A stretch of 64,000 nt of DNA from Oscillospiraceae bacterium. Lineage in GTDB: Bacteria > Bacillota > Clostridia > Oscillospirales > Oscillospiraceae. Position 1 is the stretch's first letter. Each line of letters starts with the position of its first letter. Both the position numbers and the translations under genes were made by a program. The notes below the pieces were generated by a model. The model had not been told where the DNA came from. It was given only the letters and a program-made list of their open reading frames with translations, and made no database searches. Positions 36,946 to 45,222 of the stretch are shown one piece after another. The stretch covers positions 1 through 64,000 of the forward strand of contig JAFQZN010000008.1 of NCBI GenBank assembly GCA_017405865.1, in the 5' to 3' direction.

Positions 36946-37216
36946 AATTGAATTCACCGGCCAGTTTAAAAAGGATTATAAGGCCGCCATCAAGCGTGGG
37001 TGTGATCCAGAGGAGCTGACGACAGTCATCTCTATGCTTGCAGCACAGCAGCCGCTGCCGGAGAAATATAAGGATCATGCCCTCACGAACTCCAAAAGGT
37101 ATAAAGATATGCGTGAGTGCCATATTCGCCCAGACTGGCTGCTGGTCTATAAAGTATATCTTGACCGGCTGGTGCTTGAGCTGATTCGGACCGGATCACA
37201 CAGTGATCTGTTTTGA
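36938..37216 (+). CDS. YafQ/RelE-family mRNA interferase toxin
   Basis: A 92-residue type II toxin predicted to cut mRNA on the ribosome. His47, His62, Asp66, Trp67 and His88 (in KDHALTNS, CHIRPDW and GSHSDLF) correspond to the YafQ catalytic set, so it looks intact. It is translated from an overlap with the antitoxin gene. Confidence 0.9.
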   Translation: MLRIEFTGQFKKDYKAAIKRGCDPEELTTVISMLAAQQPLPEKYKDHALTNSKRYKDMRECHIRPDWLLVYKVYLDRLVLELIRTGSHSDLF

Positions 37217-37301
37217 AATGAATATGGATGTGTATTCGATAAACAGCACTCCTAAATCCTGTAAGCTTCGGGAATGCCATGCTGATTGAGAGAGGTAATC
37301 T

Positions 37302-38438
37302 ATGTTTGAACTGCTAAAAACAGAGGGTGCGGCGCGGCGCGGCGTGTTTACCTGCGCGCACGGTACAGTGCAAACGCCTGTGTTTATGAACGTCGGCACA
37401 CAGGGCGCGATCAAGGGAGCGTTGAGCGCGGCGGATTTGAAGAATATCGGGTGCCAGGTGGAGCTTTCCAACACCTACCATTTGCATCTTCGTCCCAGCG
37501 ATCAGACGGTTCGCGCGATGGGCGGCCTGCATAAGTTTATGACATGGGACGGCCCGATTCTGACGGATTCCGGCGGCTTTCAGGTCTTTTCGCTGGCAAG
37601 CCTGCGAAAAATCAAGGAGGAGGGCGTGTATTTCGCCTCCCATATCGACGGTCGGAAGATCTTCATGGGGCCAGAGGAGAGCATGCAGATCCAGTCGAAT
37701 CTCGGCTCGGATATGTGTATGGCGTTTGATGAGTGCGTCAAGAATCCGTCGCCGTATGAATACGTCAAGGCGTCGATGCAGCGGACGTACCGCTGGCTGG
37801 TGCGCTGCAAGAACGAAAACGCGCGGCTGAATCAGCTGGAAACGACCGTCAACCCGCAGCAAATGCTCTGGGGCATCAATCAGGGCGGCACGTATGCCGA
37901 CCTGCGTATTGAACACATGAAAATGATCGCCGATCTCGATCTGCCGGGCTATGCTATCGGCGGCCTGGCGGTCGGCGAGCCGACGGAGACGATGTATGAG
38001 ATCATCGAAAAGGTCGAGCCGTACATGCCGAAAAGCAAGACACGCTATCTGATGGGCGTCGGCACACCGTCGAATATCATCGAAGGTGTAGCGCGCGGCG
38101 TCGATTTCTTCGACTGCGTGATGCCGGCGAGAAACGCCAGACACGCAAAGCTCTTTACATGGGGCGGCACAAGAAACCTGAAAAATGCAAAATACGAGCG
38201 CGACGAGCGCCCGATCGACCCGGAATGCGACTGTCCCGTGTGCCGCAGATATTCGCGCGCCTATATCCACCATCTGTTTAAGGCGGAGGAAATGCTTGCC
38301 ATGCGGCTTTCGGTTATGCACAATCTCTATTTCTATAACCGTCTGACGCAGCGCATCCGCGACGCGCTCGACGCGGGAACGTTCGCGCAATTCCGCGCGG
38401 AATACTCGGAGAAGCTCGGCAGACCTGCAGAGGATTGA
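37302..38438 (+). CDS. tgt: Queuine/preQ1 tRNA-guanine transglycosylase
   Basis: A 378-residue TIM-barrel enzyme exchanging G34 for preQ1 in tRNAs with GUN anticodons. Visible are ILTDSGGFQVFSLASLRKI (with the active-site Asp), the nucleophile region GVDFFDCVMPARNARHA, and the zinc site CDCPVCRRYSRAYIHHLF. A GAGAGG ribosome site precedes the ATG. Confidence 0.97.
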   Translation: MFELLKTEGAARRGVFTCAHGTVQTPVFMNVGTQGAIKGALSAADLKNIGCQVELSNTYHLHLRPSDQTVRAMGGLHKFMTWDGPILTDSGGFQVFSLASLRKIKEEGVYFASHIDGRKIFMGPEESMQIQSNLGSDMCMAFDECVKNPSPYEYVKASMQRTYRWLVRCKNENARLNQLETTVNPQQMLWGINQGGTYADLRIEHMKMIADLDLPGYAIGGLAVGEPTETMYEIIEKVEPYMPKSKTRYLMGVGTPSNIIEGVARGVDFFDCVMPARNARHAKLFTWGGTRNLKNAKYERDERPIDPECDCPVCRRYSRAYIHHLFKAEEMLAMRLSVMHNLYFYNRLTQRIRDALDAGTFAQFRAEYSEKLGRPAED

Positions 38439-38467
38439 CCGAAATTGCAAAATATTTTATATAGTGC

Positions 38468-38496
38468 TTGCATTACACGGCGCTTTTCAGTATAAT
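38468..38496 (+). promoter_or_regulatory. yajC promoter
   Basis: -35 TTGCAT (38468-38473), 17-nt spacer, perfect -10 TATAAT (38491-38496). Confidence 0.75.
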
Positions 38497-38525
38497 AGCA
38501 TCAAAATACAACAGGAGGAACCCTC

Positions 38526-38885
38526 ATGGATTACAGTTTTCTCATTATCATCGTAGCGATGATCGCGGTATTCTACTTTATGATCATCCGTCCCGAGAAG
38601 AAAAAGAAGAAGGAAGAAGAAGCGCTCCGCAGCTCGCTGAAGGAAGGCGACAAGATCACGACCATCGGCGGCATTGTCGGTAAGATCGTCGATATGAAGG
38701 ACGATAACATCGTGATCGAGACGAGCATGGACCGCGTCCGTATGGAGCTGGCAAAGTGGTCCGTTATGACGAACAACACCGCACAGGAAGCCGCGCAGAA
38801 GGCGCGCGCGGAAGCGCAGGCTGCCGCAAAGGAACGCGCAGAGAAGCGCAAGGCGGAAAAGGAAGCTAATAAAAAGAAAAAGTAA
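38526..38885 (+). CDS. yajC: Preprotein translocase subunit YajC
   Basis: A 119-residue protein with one N-terminal membrane helix (FLIIIVAMIAVFYFMII), the YajC core (LKEGDKITTIGGIVGKIVDM, VIETSMDRVRMELAKWSV) and a long Ala/Glu/Lys helical tail. AGGAGG precedes the ATG. It is followed by a TIGR04086-type gene, a usual Clostridia arrangement. Confidence 0.94.
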   Translation: MDYSFLIIIVAMIAVFYFMIIRPEKKKKKEEEALRSSLKEGDKITTIGGIVGKIVDMKDDNIVIETSMDRVRMELAKWSVMTNNTAQEAAQKARAEAQAAAKERAEKRKAEKEANKKKK

Positions 38886-38898
38886 GATACGTCTTCAG

Positions 38899-38936
38899 GA
38901 AACGCACGACCGATTATGGCCGTGCGTTTTTTCTTT
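38899..38936 (+). terminator. Rho-independent terminator of yajC
   Basis: The stem AACGCACG/CGTGCGTT encloses a 12-nt loop and is followed by T6. Confidence 0.75.
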
Positions 38937-38992
38937 TGTCATAGATTTTGTGGTTGGACAATAGTCTTTAGCAAAAGGGAAGGTGAGTGGTT

Positions 38993-39385
38993 ATGAAATC
39001 AAAAAAGAGCTCAAAGGGATTCTGGATCTTTCTATTGATCGCGATCCCGGTGTTGACGGTGCTGACTGCGCTCGGCGGGGCAAAGCTGATTCTTTCGGGA
39101 GCACTGCCGGAAAAAAAGACGGATCTGATCGTCTGTATCGCGATCGGGACGGTCAGTCTGGTGCTTTCCATGTTCGGCGCGTTTCGTGCGGAACGGAAGA
39201 AATTCATTTGGGGAATCCTGTTTGCCGCAGGTTACCTTGCCATGTTGCTGCTGTCCAATCTTCTTTTCTTCGGAGAAGGGTATGGCGGGATTCTGCAGAA
39301 CGTGATTGCCGTTTTGGCCGGCGGTCTGATCGGCAGTATCATCGGGGCAGGGAAGCGTCGGAAAACGAAGCATGCAGTATTCTGA
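38993..39385 (+). CDS. TIGR04086-type four-helix membrane protein
   Basis: A 130-residue protein with four hydrophobic helices (about 11-33, 44-63, 70-92, 98-120) and a basic C-terminus. Size, topology and position after yajC match the TIGR04086/YrzE-like family of Clostridia, whose function is unknown. ATG 38993 follows AAGGTGAG by 7 bases. Confidence 0.75.
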   Translation: MKSKKSSKGFWIFLLIAIPVLTVLTALGGAKLILSGALPEKKTDLIVCIAIGTVSLVLSMFGAFRAERKKFIWGILFAAGYLAMLLLSNLLFFGEGYGGILQNVIAVLAGGLIGSIIGAGKRRKTKHAVF

Positions 39386-39555
39386 TAATTCTTCGTGAAA
39401 AATGCCCAAATCGATTTTGGACAATTGCAGGAAATCCTGCAAAATGAATTTCTACAAGATGTTGCGGGATAACCGCTGTGAAGCTACAAGATAATGGAAG
39501 GATGTTTCAAAAGGGTTACAAGTTCTGAAAAACGGTTACGCGGTTTACATAACAA

Positions 39556-39583
39556 AGTTTACATAATATATGTGCATAATAAA
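39556..39583. other. Putative dif-like Xer recombination site
   Basis: AGTTTACATAATATAT (39556-39571) matches the XerD-binding arm plus centre of the Firmicutes dif consensus when read on the minus strand. The other arm (TGCATAATAAA) diverges. A second XerD-arm-like GTTTACATAA lies at 39543-39552. The site is just upstream of a xerD-type gene. Confidence 0.4.
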
Positions 39584-39611
39584 CAAATTTTTACAAAATC
39601 TCCAAAAAGTG

Positions 39612-39640
39612 TTGAAATTCAAGGTTTTTTGAGGTATAGT
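39612..39640 (+). promoter_or_regulatory. xerD promoter
   Basis: -35 TTGAAA (39612-39617), 17-nt spacer, -10 TATAGT (39635-39640). Confidence 0.65.
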
Positions 39641-39761
39641 TACTTTTGCAATGGCAAAAAAATTGGTAGAAATAATATTTTTCGCATAAATTGTGATTCG
39701 TGTCTGCGTAAAACACAATATGTTGTTTTTTGCTGATTCTTGTAGGAAAGGAGCCGATCAC

Positions 39762-40646
39762 TTGGCAAATCTTGTAGCCGATTATGAGAATTATCTTTTG
39801 AATATCAAGCACGCATCTGCCAACACGGTCGCTTCCTACATGCGCGATATTCGTCAATTCTCCGAATACATTGCGGAGGTCGAGGATATTGAGATCGAAG
39901 CGTGTGACCGGGAGTTCATCTGTCGTTATACGCAGCATCTCAAGGTCAATGGTAAGTCGGCGTCCACCGTCGCTCGCTGCATTGCTTCCTTGAAGAGCTT
40001 TTATGCCTTTTGCCAGTCACAGGGCTCCGTTACCGAGAATCCCGTTCACGAGATCCCGCAGGATAAGGCGGAAAAGAAGCTGCCGCAAATTCTGACCAGC
40101 AGGGAAGTTGAGCTTCTGCTGGAGCAGCCGAAATGCACGGATATGAAGGGCTATCGCGATAAAGCAATGCTGGAGATGCTCTATGCAACCGGTATGCGCG
40201 TCAGTGAAATGATTTCCCTGAATGAGGAAGACGTTAATCTTTCAGCCTCCTTTGTGAAATGTGAGGGCGGCGGCAAGTTCCGTATTATCCCGCTCTATCC
40301 CGTTGCCGTGAAAGCGCTGACGACGTATATGAAAGAGATTCGTCCGAAGATGGTTTCCGATCCCAGTGAGGAAGCGTTGTTCGTCAACGTCAACGGTGAC
40401 CGCATGACCCGTCAGGGCTTCTGGAAAATCATCAAGCACTATCAGGAAACGGCGCAGATCAGCAAGGATATTACGCCGCATACGCTGCGTCACAGCTTTG
40501 CGGCGCACCTGCTGGAAAACGGCGCGGATTTGCGTTCTCTACAGGAAATGCTCGGTCACAGCGATATTTCTTCGACGCAGATCTATACGCAGGTCGTGAA
40601 GCAAAACCTGAAGAATGTGTACAATAAGTACCATCCCAGAGCATGA
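39762..40646 (+). CDS. xerD: Tyrosine recombinase XerD-like
   Basis: A 294-residue tyrosine recombinase. The SAM-like DNA-binding N-terminus (YENYLLNIKHASANTVASYMRDI) is followed by the catalytic domain with Arg in ATGMRVSEMI, Lys in EGGGKFRIIP, HTLRHSFAAHL, LGHSD and the nucleophile Tyr in TQIYTQV. All catalytic residues are present. The start is TTG 39762, 8 bases after AAAGGAG; longer frame extensions fall in the leader. It resembles the XerD that resolves chromosome dimers, and a dif-like sequence lies upstream. Confidence 0.9.
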   Translation: MANLVADYENYLLNIKHASANTVASYMRDIRQFSEYIAEVEDIEIEACDREFICRYTQHLKVNGKSASTVARCIASLKSFYAFCQSQGSVTENPVHEIPQDKAEKKLPQILTSREVELLLEQPKCTDMKGYRDKAMLEMLYATGMRVSEMISLNEEDVNLSASFVKCEGGGKFRIIPLYPVAVKALTTYMKEIRPKMVSDPSEEALFVNVNGDRMTRQGFWKIIKHYQETAQISKDITPHTLRHSFAAHLLENGADLRSLQEMLGHSDISSTQIYTQVVKQNLKNVYNKYHPRA

Positions 40647-40682
40647 TGGTCGGCGAGAATTCGCCGGCTGTTCATAAAGGAG

Positions 40683-40712
40683 TGCGCAGTTCAACCGAAC
40701 TGCGCACTTTGC
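40683..40712. terminator. Bidirectional terminator between xerD and the convergent gene
   Basis: A perfect 11-bp stem GTGCGCAGTTC with loop AACC (40683-40708), followed by TTTG. Confidence 0.65.
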
Positions 40713-40714
40713 TG

Positions 40715-41362
40715 TCAGTCAATGCATTGCCGGTACTCACGTAAAAGAACGATTCCCGCCTGACAGCCGTATCTCTCTGCGAGCGCGAGCTTCTTTTGTA
40801 TCGACGCTTTCGTGTCATGGTAAATCGCCTTACCGTTCTCAACGCGGCAGCTGCATTGCGCCGTTTCCAAATAGAATTCCTCTTTCCTTTTTAATCCGGT
40901 TGTCGTGCCGGCGCTCCATGGAATGATCTCCAATACCCACTGATCCCTGTATTTTTCCTGCACCCGGCGAACGTATTTTTCCCAACAATTACATAGTCTG
41001 CCGGGAATCTGCACGTATGCGTCCGGGAGAAGCGCGTGCAGGGCGGGCGGCACGGTCATTTTTGCCTTCAGTCGCCGTTTCAGACCGAGGGCGATTGCAG
41101 CGCCGACCTCATTGATCGGGCGCTCAAAGTCAAGAAAACAACCGCTTCCGCAAGCCGACGCCAGACGATCCAGCACGGCAGCCTCCGGCGCTGCTGCGGG
41201 TAAAAAACGGTCGTTGATGACGGCGGGCGCATCGGGAAGAATTCGTTTTGGAAAGCGAACCGTTCCGTCTGCATGAAAACCGAAACCGAGCTGCGCGTAG
41301 CGGCTTCCTGTCAGCTGCGCAGCTTCGTTTTCCTCCATGGCAAAATAGAAGGGGATTGACAA
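40715..41362 (-). CDS. Hypothetical protein, possibly a small TIM-barrel (GH18-like)
   Basis: A 215-residue protein with no firm family. It has FLDFERPIN at about residues 96-104, placed like a barrel strand ending in an acidic pair. The C-terminal pattern IYHDTKASIQKKLALAERYGCQAGIVL resembles the last strands of GH18/YaaH-type barrels, where a Tyr-Asp segment is followed by Lys-x-x-Leu-Ala and Gly. This is inference only; the catalytic DxxDxDxE motif is absent. It starts at TTG 41362, 8 bases after GAGGAGG, and is divergent from yqeG. Confidence 0.6.
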   Translation of the reverse strand: MSIPFYFAMEENEAAQLTGSRYAQLGFGFHADGTVRFPKRILPDAPAVINDRFLPAAAPEAAVLDRLASACGSGCFLDFERPINEVGAAIALGLKRRLKAKMTVPPALHALLPDAYVQIPGRLCNCWEKYVRRVQEKYRDQWVLEIIPWSAGTTTGLKRKEEFYLETAQCSCRVENGKAIYHDTKASIQKKLALAERYGCQAGIVLLREYRQCID

Positions 41363-41391
41363 TAGACAAACCTCCTCAACGGTGTTATAAT
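41363..41391 (+). promoter_or_regulatory. yqeG promoter
   Basis: -35 TAGACA (41363-41368), 17-nt spacer, TGt-extended perfect -10 TATAAT (41386-41391). Confidence 0.65.
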
Positions 41392-41427
41392 GGAACTGTA
41401 AAAATCTATGGGAATGCGGGAAACGTT

Positions 41428-41928
41428 ATGCTGTCATTTTTACCGGATCATATTTTTCCGAGAATCACCGATATTTCGCCGGGCTTTCTTCGGCAGCATG
41501 AAATCTCGCTGCTGCTGGCGGATTTTGACAATACGATGCTGCCCTATACGACGGACGTTCCGACGCAGGAACTGCTGGACTGGGTCAACGCGATCAAGGC
41601 TGCGGGGATCACACTCTGCATCGTCTCCAACAGCCGCAAGCCGCGCCTTCCGACCTTCTGCCGACAGTATGACGTAGCGTGTATCACCGGCGCGAACAAG
41701 CCCGGGACGCGCGGGGTCAGGGAAGCGCTGCGGCGGTTTAGCACGGAGAAGAAGAACACCGCTCTGGTGGGCGATCAGATCTATACGGACGTTTTATGCG
41801 CCAAGCTGTCCGGCGTGACGGCGCTGGCGGTCAAATCCATAAACAACCATAATATCTGGCTGAAGCTGCGCCACGTCCTCGAGGTGCCGTTTCTGGCCAT
41901 TGCAAAAAAGAGGAGAGTTAAGCTGTGA
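41428..41928 (+). CDS. yqeG: YqeG-family HAD phosphatase
   Basis: A 166-residue HAD hydrolase of subfamily IIIA. Motif I is ADFDNTMLPY, motif II is CIVSNSRKPR, Lys is in GANKPGTRG, and motif IV is VGDQIYTDV. YqeG is usually linked to GTPase/ribosome assembly loci in Firmicutes; its substrate is uncertain. The stop overlaps the M24 peptidase start by 4 bases. Confidence 0.9.
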   Translation: MLSFLPDHIFPRITDISPGFLRQHEISLLLADFDNTMLPYTTDVPTQELLDWVNAIKAAGITLCIVSNSRKPRLPTFCRQYDVACITGANKPGTRGVREALRRFSTEKKNTALVGDQIYTDVLCAKLSGVTALAVKSINNHNIWLKLRHVLEVPFLAIAKKRRVKL

Positions 41929-42983
41929 AAAACATTGAAAAGTACCGTTCTTTATTGAATGACGACGTGCAGGGACTGTTCCTGACCTCCCGTTACAGCC
42001 GCATGTATGCTGCTGAATTTGATATTGCGGAGGGCTACGCCATCCTCGGGAAGAACGGCGCATATTATTTTACCGACAGCCGCTATATCGAATCGGCGCA
42101 GAACAATATCAAAGATTTTGAGGTCGTCGATTTCGGCCGCGACCTGTTCGGCTGTCTGAATCGAGCGGTTGAGGAGCTTGGCATCAAAACGCTCGGCTTT
42201 GAGGACGGCTATCTGACGGTCAGCGAGTATCACGCCTTTCGCGATAAGATCCGTGCCGAATTCGTTCCGATGCAGGAGAGAATCAACGCCTTCCGCGCCT
42301 CCAAGGAGCCGTGGGAGATCGAGCGCATGAGAAAGGCGCAGGAAATCACCGACCGCGCCTTCACCGAGGTCTGCGGCAGAGTACGCGAGGGCATGACAGA
42401 GAAGGAACTGGCGGCAGAGCTGATCTACTGCCTGTATAAGAACGGCGGAGAAGGGCTGTCGTTTGATCCGATCGTCGTCTCTGGGCCAAATACCAGCATG
42501 CCGCACGGCGTACCCGGCGACCGGAAGCTCCAAAAGGGCGATTTTATCACAATGGACTTCGGCGTGATCTATCAGGGCTATTGCTCCGACATGACGCGCA
42601 CGGTTGCCCTCGGATATGCAACCGACGAGATGAAAAAGGTCTATCAGACCGTGCTCGACGCACAGCTTGCAGGGCTCGCGATCTCCAAGACGGGCGTGAG
42701 CGGCAAGGCCGTCGACGCTGCCGCGCGCGATCTGATCACAGCCGCAGGCTACGGCGAATACTTCGGCCACAGCTATGGCCACAGCCTCGGACTGGAGATC
42801 CACGAAAACCCGAATTGCAACATGAGAAACGAACAGCCCATGCCGCTGCATGCCGTTTGCTCGGCCGAACCCGGCATTTATATCCCCGGAAAATACGGCG
42901 TACGCATCGAAGACGTCGCCGTTTTCGAGGAAAACGGCTGCACCGTTCTCACAAATAGCCCGAAAAACCTGATTATTTTGTAA
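41925..42983 (+). CDS. M24 metallopeptidase (Xaa-Pro aminopeptidase type)
   Basis: A 352-residue pita-bread peptidase. A creatinase-like N-terminal domain (1-125) is followed by the catalytic domain with metal ligands in DFGVIYQGYCSDMTRT (two Asp), GHSYGHSLG (His), AEPGIYIPG (Glu) and RIEDVAVF (Glu). It is predicted to remove N-terminal residues before proline. The start is GTG 41925, overlapping yqeG. The order peptidase-efp is common in Firmicutes. Confidence 0.93.
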   Translation: MKNIEKYRSLLNDDVQGLFLTSRYSRMYAAEFDIAEGYAILGKNGAYYFTDSRYIESAQNNIKDFEVVDFGRDLFGCLNRAVEELGIKTLGFEDGYLTVSEYHAFRDKIRAEFVPMQERINAFRASKEPWEIERMRKAQEITDRAFTEVCGRVREGMTEKELAAELIYCLYKNGGEGLSFDPIVVSGPNTSMPHGVPGDRKLQKGDFITMDFGVIYQGYCSDMTRTVALGYATDEMKKVYQTVLDAQLAGLAISKTGVSGKAVDAAARDLITAAGYGEYFGHSYGHSLGLEIHENPNCNMRNEQPMPLHAVCSAEPGIYIPGKYGVRIEDVAVFEENGCTVLTNSPKNLIIL

Positions 42984-42991
42984 GGAAATAC

Positions 42992-43020
42992 TTGAAAACA
43001 GGGAAACCTTGGTGTATACT
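42992..43020 (+). promoter_or_regulatory. efp promoter
   Basis: -35 TTGAAA (42992-42997), 17-nt spacer, TGg-like -10 TATACT (43015-43020). Confidence 0.7.
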
Positions 43021-43088
43021 AATTGAGTTAAAAGCCGTGAGGCGGCATTCTGTAGAATGTATATTTTTTCACATTGGAGGAAACATAT

Positions 43089-43658
43089 ATGGCAACCATT
43101 ACCGCAGGCGATTTCAGAAACGGTAAGACCTTTGAAATGGACGGCAAGATTTATCAGGTCGTCGAATTCCAGCACGTGAAGCCCGGCAAGGGTGCAGCCT
43201 TCGTCCGCACAAAGATGAGAAACATCATCACCGGCGGCGTGACCGAAACCTCGTTCAACCCGACGGCAAAATTCGAGGAAGCGTTCGTTGAGCGTAAGAA
43301 GATGGCCTACAGCTACTCTGACGGTGACCTGTACTACTTCATGGACAACGAGACCTATGATATGGTTCCTCTGAACAAGGAAACCCTGCCCGATGCATTC
43401 AAGTTCATCAAGGAGAACGAGGAATGCACGCTGCTGTCCTATAAGGGCAACGTGTTCGGCGTTGAGTGTCCGAACTTCGTCGAGCTGGAAGTCACCAAGA
43501 CCGAGCCGGGCGTCGCAGGCAACACCGCGACCAACACCCTCAAGCCCGCAACGGTTGAGACCGGCGCAGAAATCAAGGTTCCGCTCTTTATCAACGAAGG
43601 CGACCGCATTTCCATTGACACACGTACCGGCGAGTATCTTGGCAGAGCCAAGTCTTAA
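43089..43658 (+). CDS. efp: Translation elongation factor P
   Basis: A 189-residue three-domain factor that rescues ribosomes at polyproline. The tip loop [12 protein letters not shown] carries the modifiable lysine region, and the C-terminal signature is [19 protein letters not shown] 43089 follows GGAGG by 8 bases; the longer frame extension begins inside that site. Confidence 0.97.
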   Translation: MATITAGDFRNGKTFEMDGKIYQVVEFQHVKPGKGAAFVRTKMRNIITGGVTETSFNPTAKFEEAFVERKKMAYSYSDGDLYYFMDNETYDMVPLNKETLPDAFKFIKENEECTLLSYKGNVFGVECPNFVELEVTKTEPGVAGNTATNTLKPATVETGAEIKVPLFINEGDRISIDTRTGEYLGRAKS

Positions 43659-43684
43659 AGGGCACAAACTGAAAGGAGAACGAC

Positions 43685-44155
43685 ATGAATCTCTCTGAAA
43701 AATCCGCATATCTGAAGGGCTTGATGGACGGTCTGAAGCTGAACACGGAGACGAACGAGGGCAAACTGATTGCCTCGATCGTCGACCTGCTGCAGGACAT
43801 GACCGTGTCGATCAGCGACCTGGAGGAGAACGCAATCGCTGTTTCCGATGAACTTGACGAGATCGAAGAGGATCTGGACGCCATCGAGGAATACCTGATG
43901 GACGAAGATGACGAAGACGATGACGACGAGTATGATGAGGATGAGGACGAGGACGACTACGACTTCGCCGACGATGACGGTGAGGATTTTGACTATGAAG
44001 ACGAGGTCGTTTATAACGTGACCTGTCCGAATTGCGGAAAAGAGCTGGAACTGGACGAGGAGACGATCCTCGGCGATTCCATTCATTGCCCGCAGTGCGG
44101 CGAGCTTCTTGAATTTGATTTCGACGAAGACGACGAAGCGGACGAGGAAGAATAA
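43685..44155 (+). CDS. CD1247-type protein: acidic linker plus zinc ribbon
   Basis: A 156-residue protein. The helical N-terminal domain (EKSAYLKGLMDGLKLNTETNEGKLIASIVDLLQDM) is the CD1247-type domain known from Clostridia. A roughly 50-residue Asp/Glu tract follows, then a zinc ribbon (CPNCGKELEL with CPQCGELLEF) and an acidic tail. The charge is extreme. Function is unknown; it lies 26 bases after efp and may be co-transcribed. Confidence 0.85.
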   Translation: MNLSEKSAYLKGLMDGLKLNTETNEGKLIASIVDLLQDMTVSISDLEENAIAVSDELDEIEEDLDAIEEYLMDEDDEDDDDEYDEDEDEDDYDFADDDGEDFDYEDEVVYNVTCPNCGKELELDEETILGDSIHCPQCGELLEFDFDEDDEADEEE

Positions 44156-44175
44156 TTCAAACAATGAAGAAACAT

Positions 44176-44210
44176 CGAAGGAGACACTTCGCAAGGAAGT
44201 GCCTCCTTCT
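44176..44210 (+). terminator. Terminator-like hairpin after the CD1247-type gene
   Basis: GAAGGAG-ACACTTC pairs with GAAGTG-CCTCCTTC around loop GCAAG, with one bulge. The T-run is weak. Confidence 0.5.
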
Positions 44211-44224
44211 GGCTTTGTTAAATA

Positions 44225-44665
44225 ATGATGATTGACGCTGAAAATATGAGAATTGAAACAAACACGCTGACGCCGGAAGTCTTTCTGGAGCTGTATGCTT
44301 CCGTAGGCTGGGAACCTCCATGTATGGAACAAATTTGCAGGGCGATAAATCACTCAACAGCAACGTTTACGGTCTATCACCGTGAAAAAGCGGTCGGGAT
44401 GGTTAGGCTGATCGGTGACGGCGGCATGTCGTTTTATGTGAAGGATTTTGCGGTGCTTCCTTCTTATCAGTCCAAAGGCGTCGGGACGCTTCTGCTGGAC
44501 GCATTGGAACAAAAAATAAAAGACAGCATTCCCGCAGGATGGGCGGTCAGTCTGGAGCTGATCAGCACGAGAGAAGCCGTCCCGTTTTACCGAAAGAAGG
44601 GCTTTGAGGACAGGCCGTGTGACTGGGACGGGCCGGGGATGTTCAAGATGATCCGTAAAATCTGA
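44225..44665 (+). CDS. GNAT-family N-acetyltransferase
   Basis: A 146-residue acetyltransferase. The acetyl-CoA site is in VKDFAVLPSYQSKGVGTLLLDALEQKI (Q/RxxGxG/A-type loop), and the C-terminal AVPFYRKKGFEDRP is typical. The substrate is unknown. ATG 44225 is the first of two adjacent ATGs; no good ribosome site is seen, so the start is uncertain. Confidence 0.82.
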   Translation: MMIDAENMRIETNTLTPEVFLELYASVGWEPPCMEQICRAINHSTATFTVYHREKAVGMVRLIGDGGMSFYVKDFAVLPSYQSKGVGTLLLDALEQKIKDSIPAGWAVSLELISTREAVPFYRKKGFEDRPCDWDGPGMFKMIRKI

Positions 44666-44679
44666 CGGTTCTTACGGAC

Positions 44680-44735
44680 GTAAAAGCCGTCGGGGCGGCT
44701 TCCGAATGGAGTATGCCCCGGCGGCGTCCTTTTGT
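44680..44735. terminator. Bidirectional terminator between GNAT and PH-domain genes
   Basis: GCCGTCGGGGCGGC and a matching GCCCCGGCGGCG arm form an imperfect GC-rich hairpin followed by CCTTTTG on the plus strand and CTTTTAC on the minus strand. Confidence 0.45.
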
Positions 44736-44767
44736 CACTTTTTGGCATAAAATAGCATGGGGTTTCC

Positions 44768-45193
44768 TTAAGCTCCGTCAATCAGATCGTCCAGATCGTC
44801 CAGATCATTGTCGGTATCGTCCAGCTCGCCGACGGCGCCGTTCAGGATCTCGCCGTAGCGCATCCGACGGCGCATCTTGCATTCCTCCACGTTTTTGTGC
44901 AGGAGCTCCTTGAAATCCTGCGGGAATTTGATATTCTTCAGGACGACCTGCGGCGTGGACTGATCGGAGGAGACGACCGTAACGGTGCCGACGCCAAAAA
45001 TGCGCTGCCACAGATTGCGCTTGGAGCTGATGTCGCGAATGCGGTAGAGCAGGATCTCCTCATCCCTGACGCTGAAAAAGCCGACGGAAAGGAAAAGACG
45101 GTCCTCGCTCAACGCGTAACGGGTGAAGCTCAACGGCATACCCATGAAACGCTTGCGGTCTTTCCAGATGTACATCTCGCCCTTGAAACCCAT
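44768..45193 (-). CDS. Bacterial PH-domain (bPH2-like) protein
   Basis: A 141-residue soluble protein with a PH-like beta domain (YALSEDRLFLSVGFFSVRDEEILLYRIRDISSKRNLWQRIFGVGTVTVVSSD), the pattern of bPH2/DUF304 proteins but without their membrane helices. The C-terminus is acidic (DDTDNDLDDLDDLIDGA). GGAGG lies 8 bases before the ATG. It is downstream of the P-type ATPase but has its own promoter. Confidence 0.8.
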   Translation of the reverse strand: MGFKGEMYIWKDRKRFMGMPLSFTRYALSEDRLFLSVGFFSVRDEEILLYRIRDISSKRNLWQRIFGVGTVTVVSSDQSTPQVVLKNIKFPQDFKELLHKNVEECKMRRRMRYGEILNGAVGELDDTDNDLDDLDDLIDGA

Positions 45194-45222
45194 TGTGATG
45201 CCTCCTTTTTCATTCTGTGATA

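Larger units (their letters stand above)
39386..39761. other. 376-bp intergenic region with Xer-site-like repeats and xerD promoter
   Basis: It contains a TTGCAGG/CCTGCAA hairpin (39424-39441), a cluster of TTACA motifs, two direct GTTTACATAA repeats (39543-39552, 39557-39566), a dif-like 28-mer (39556-39583), the promoter at 39612-39640 and a leader of about 115 nt. No coding is seen. Confidence 0.6.
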
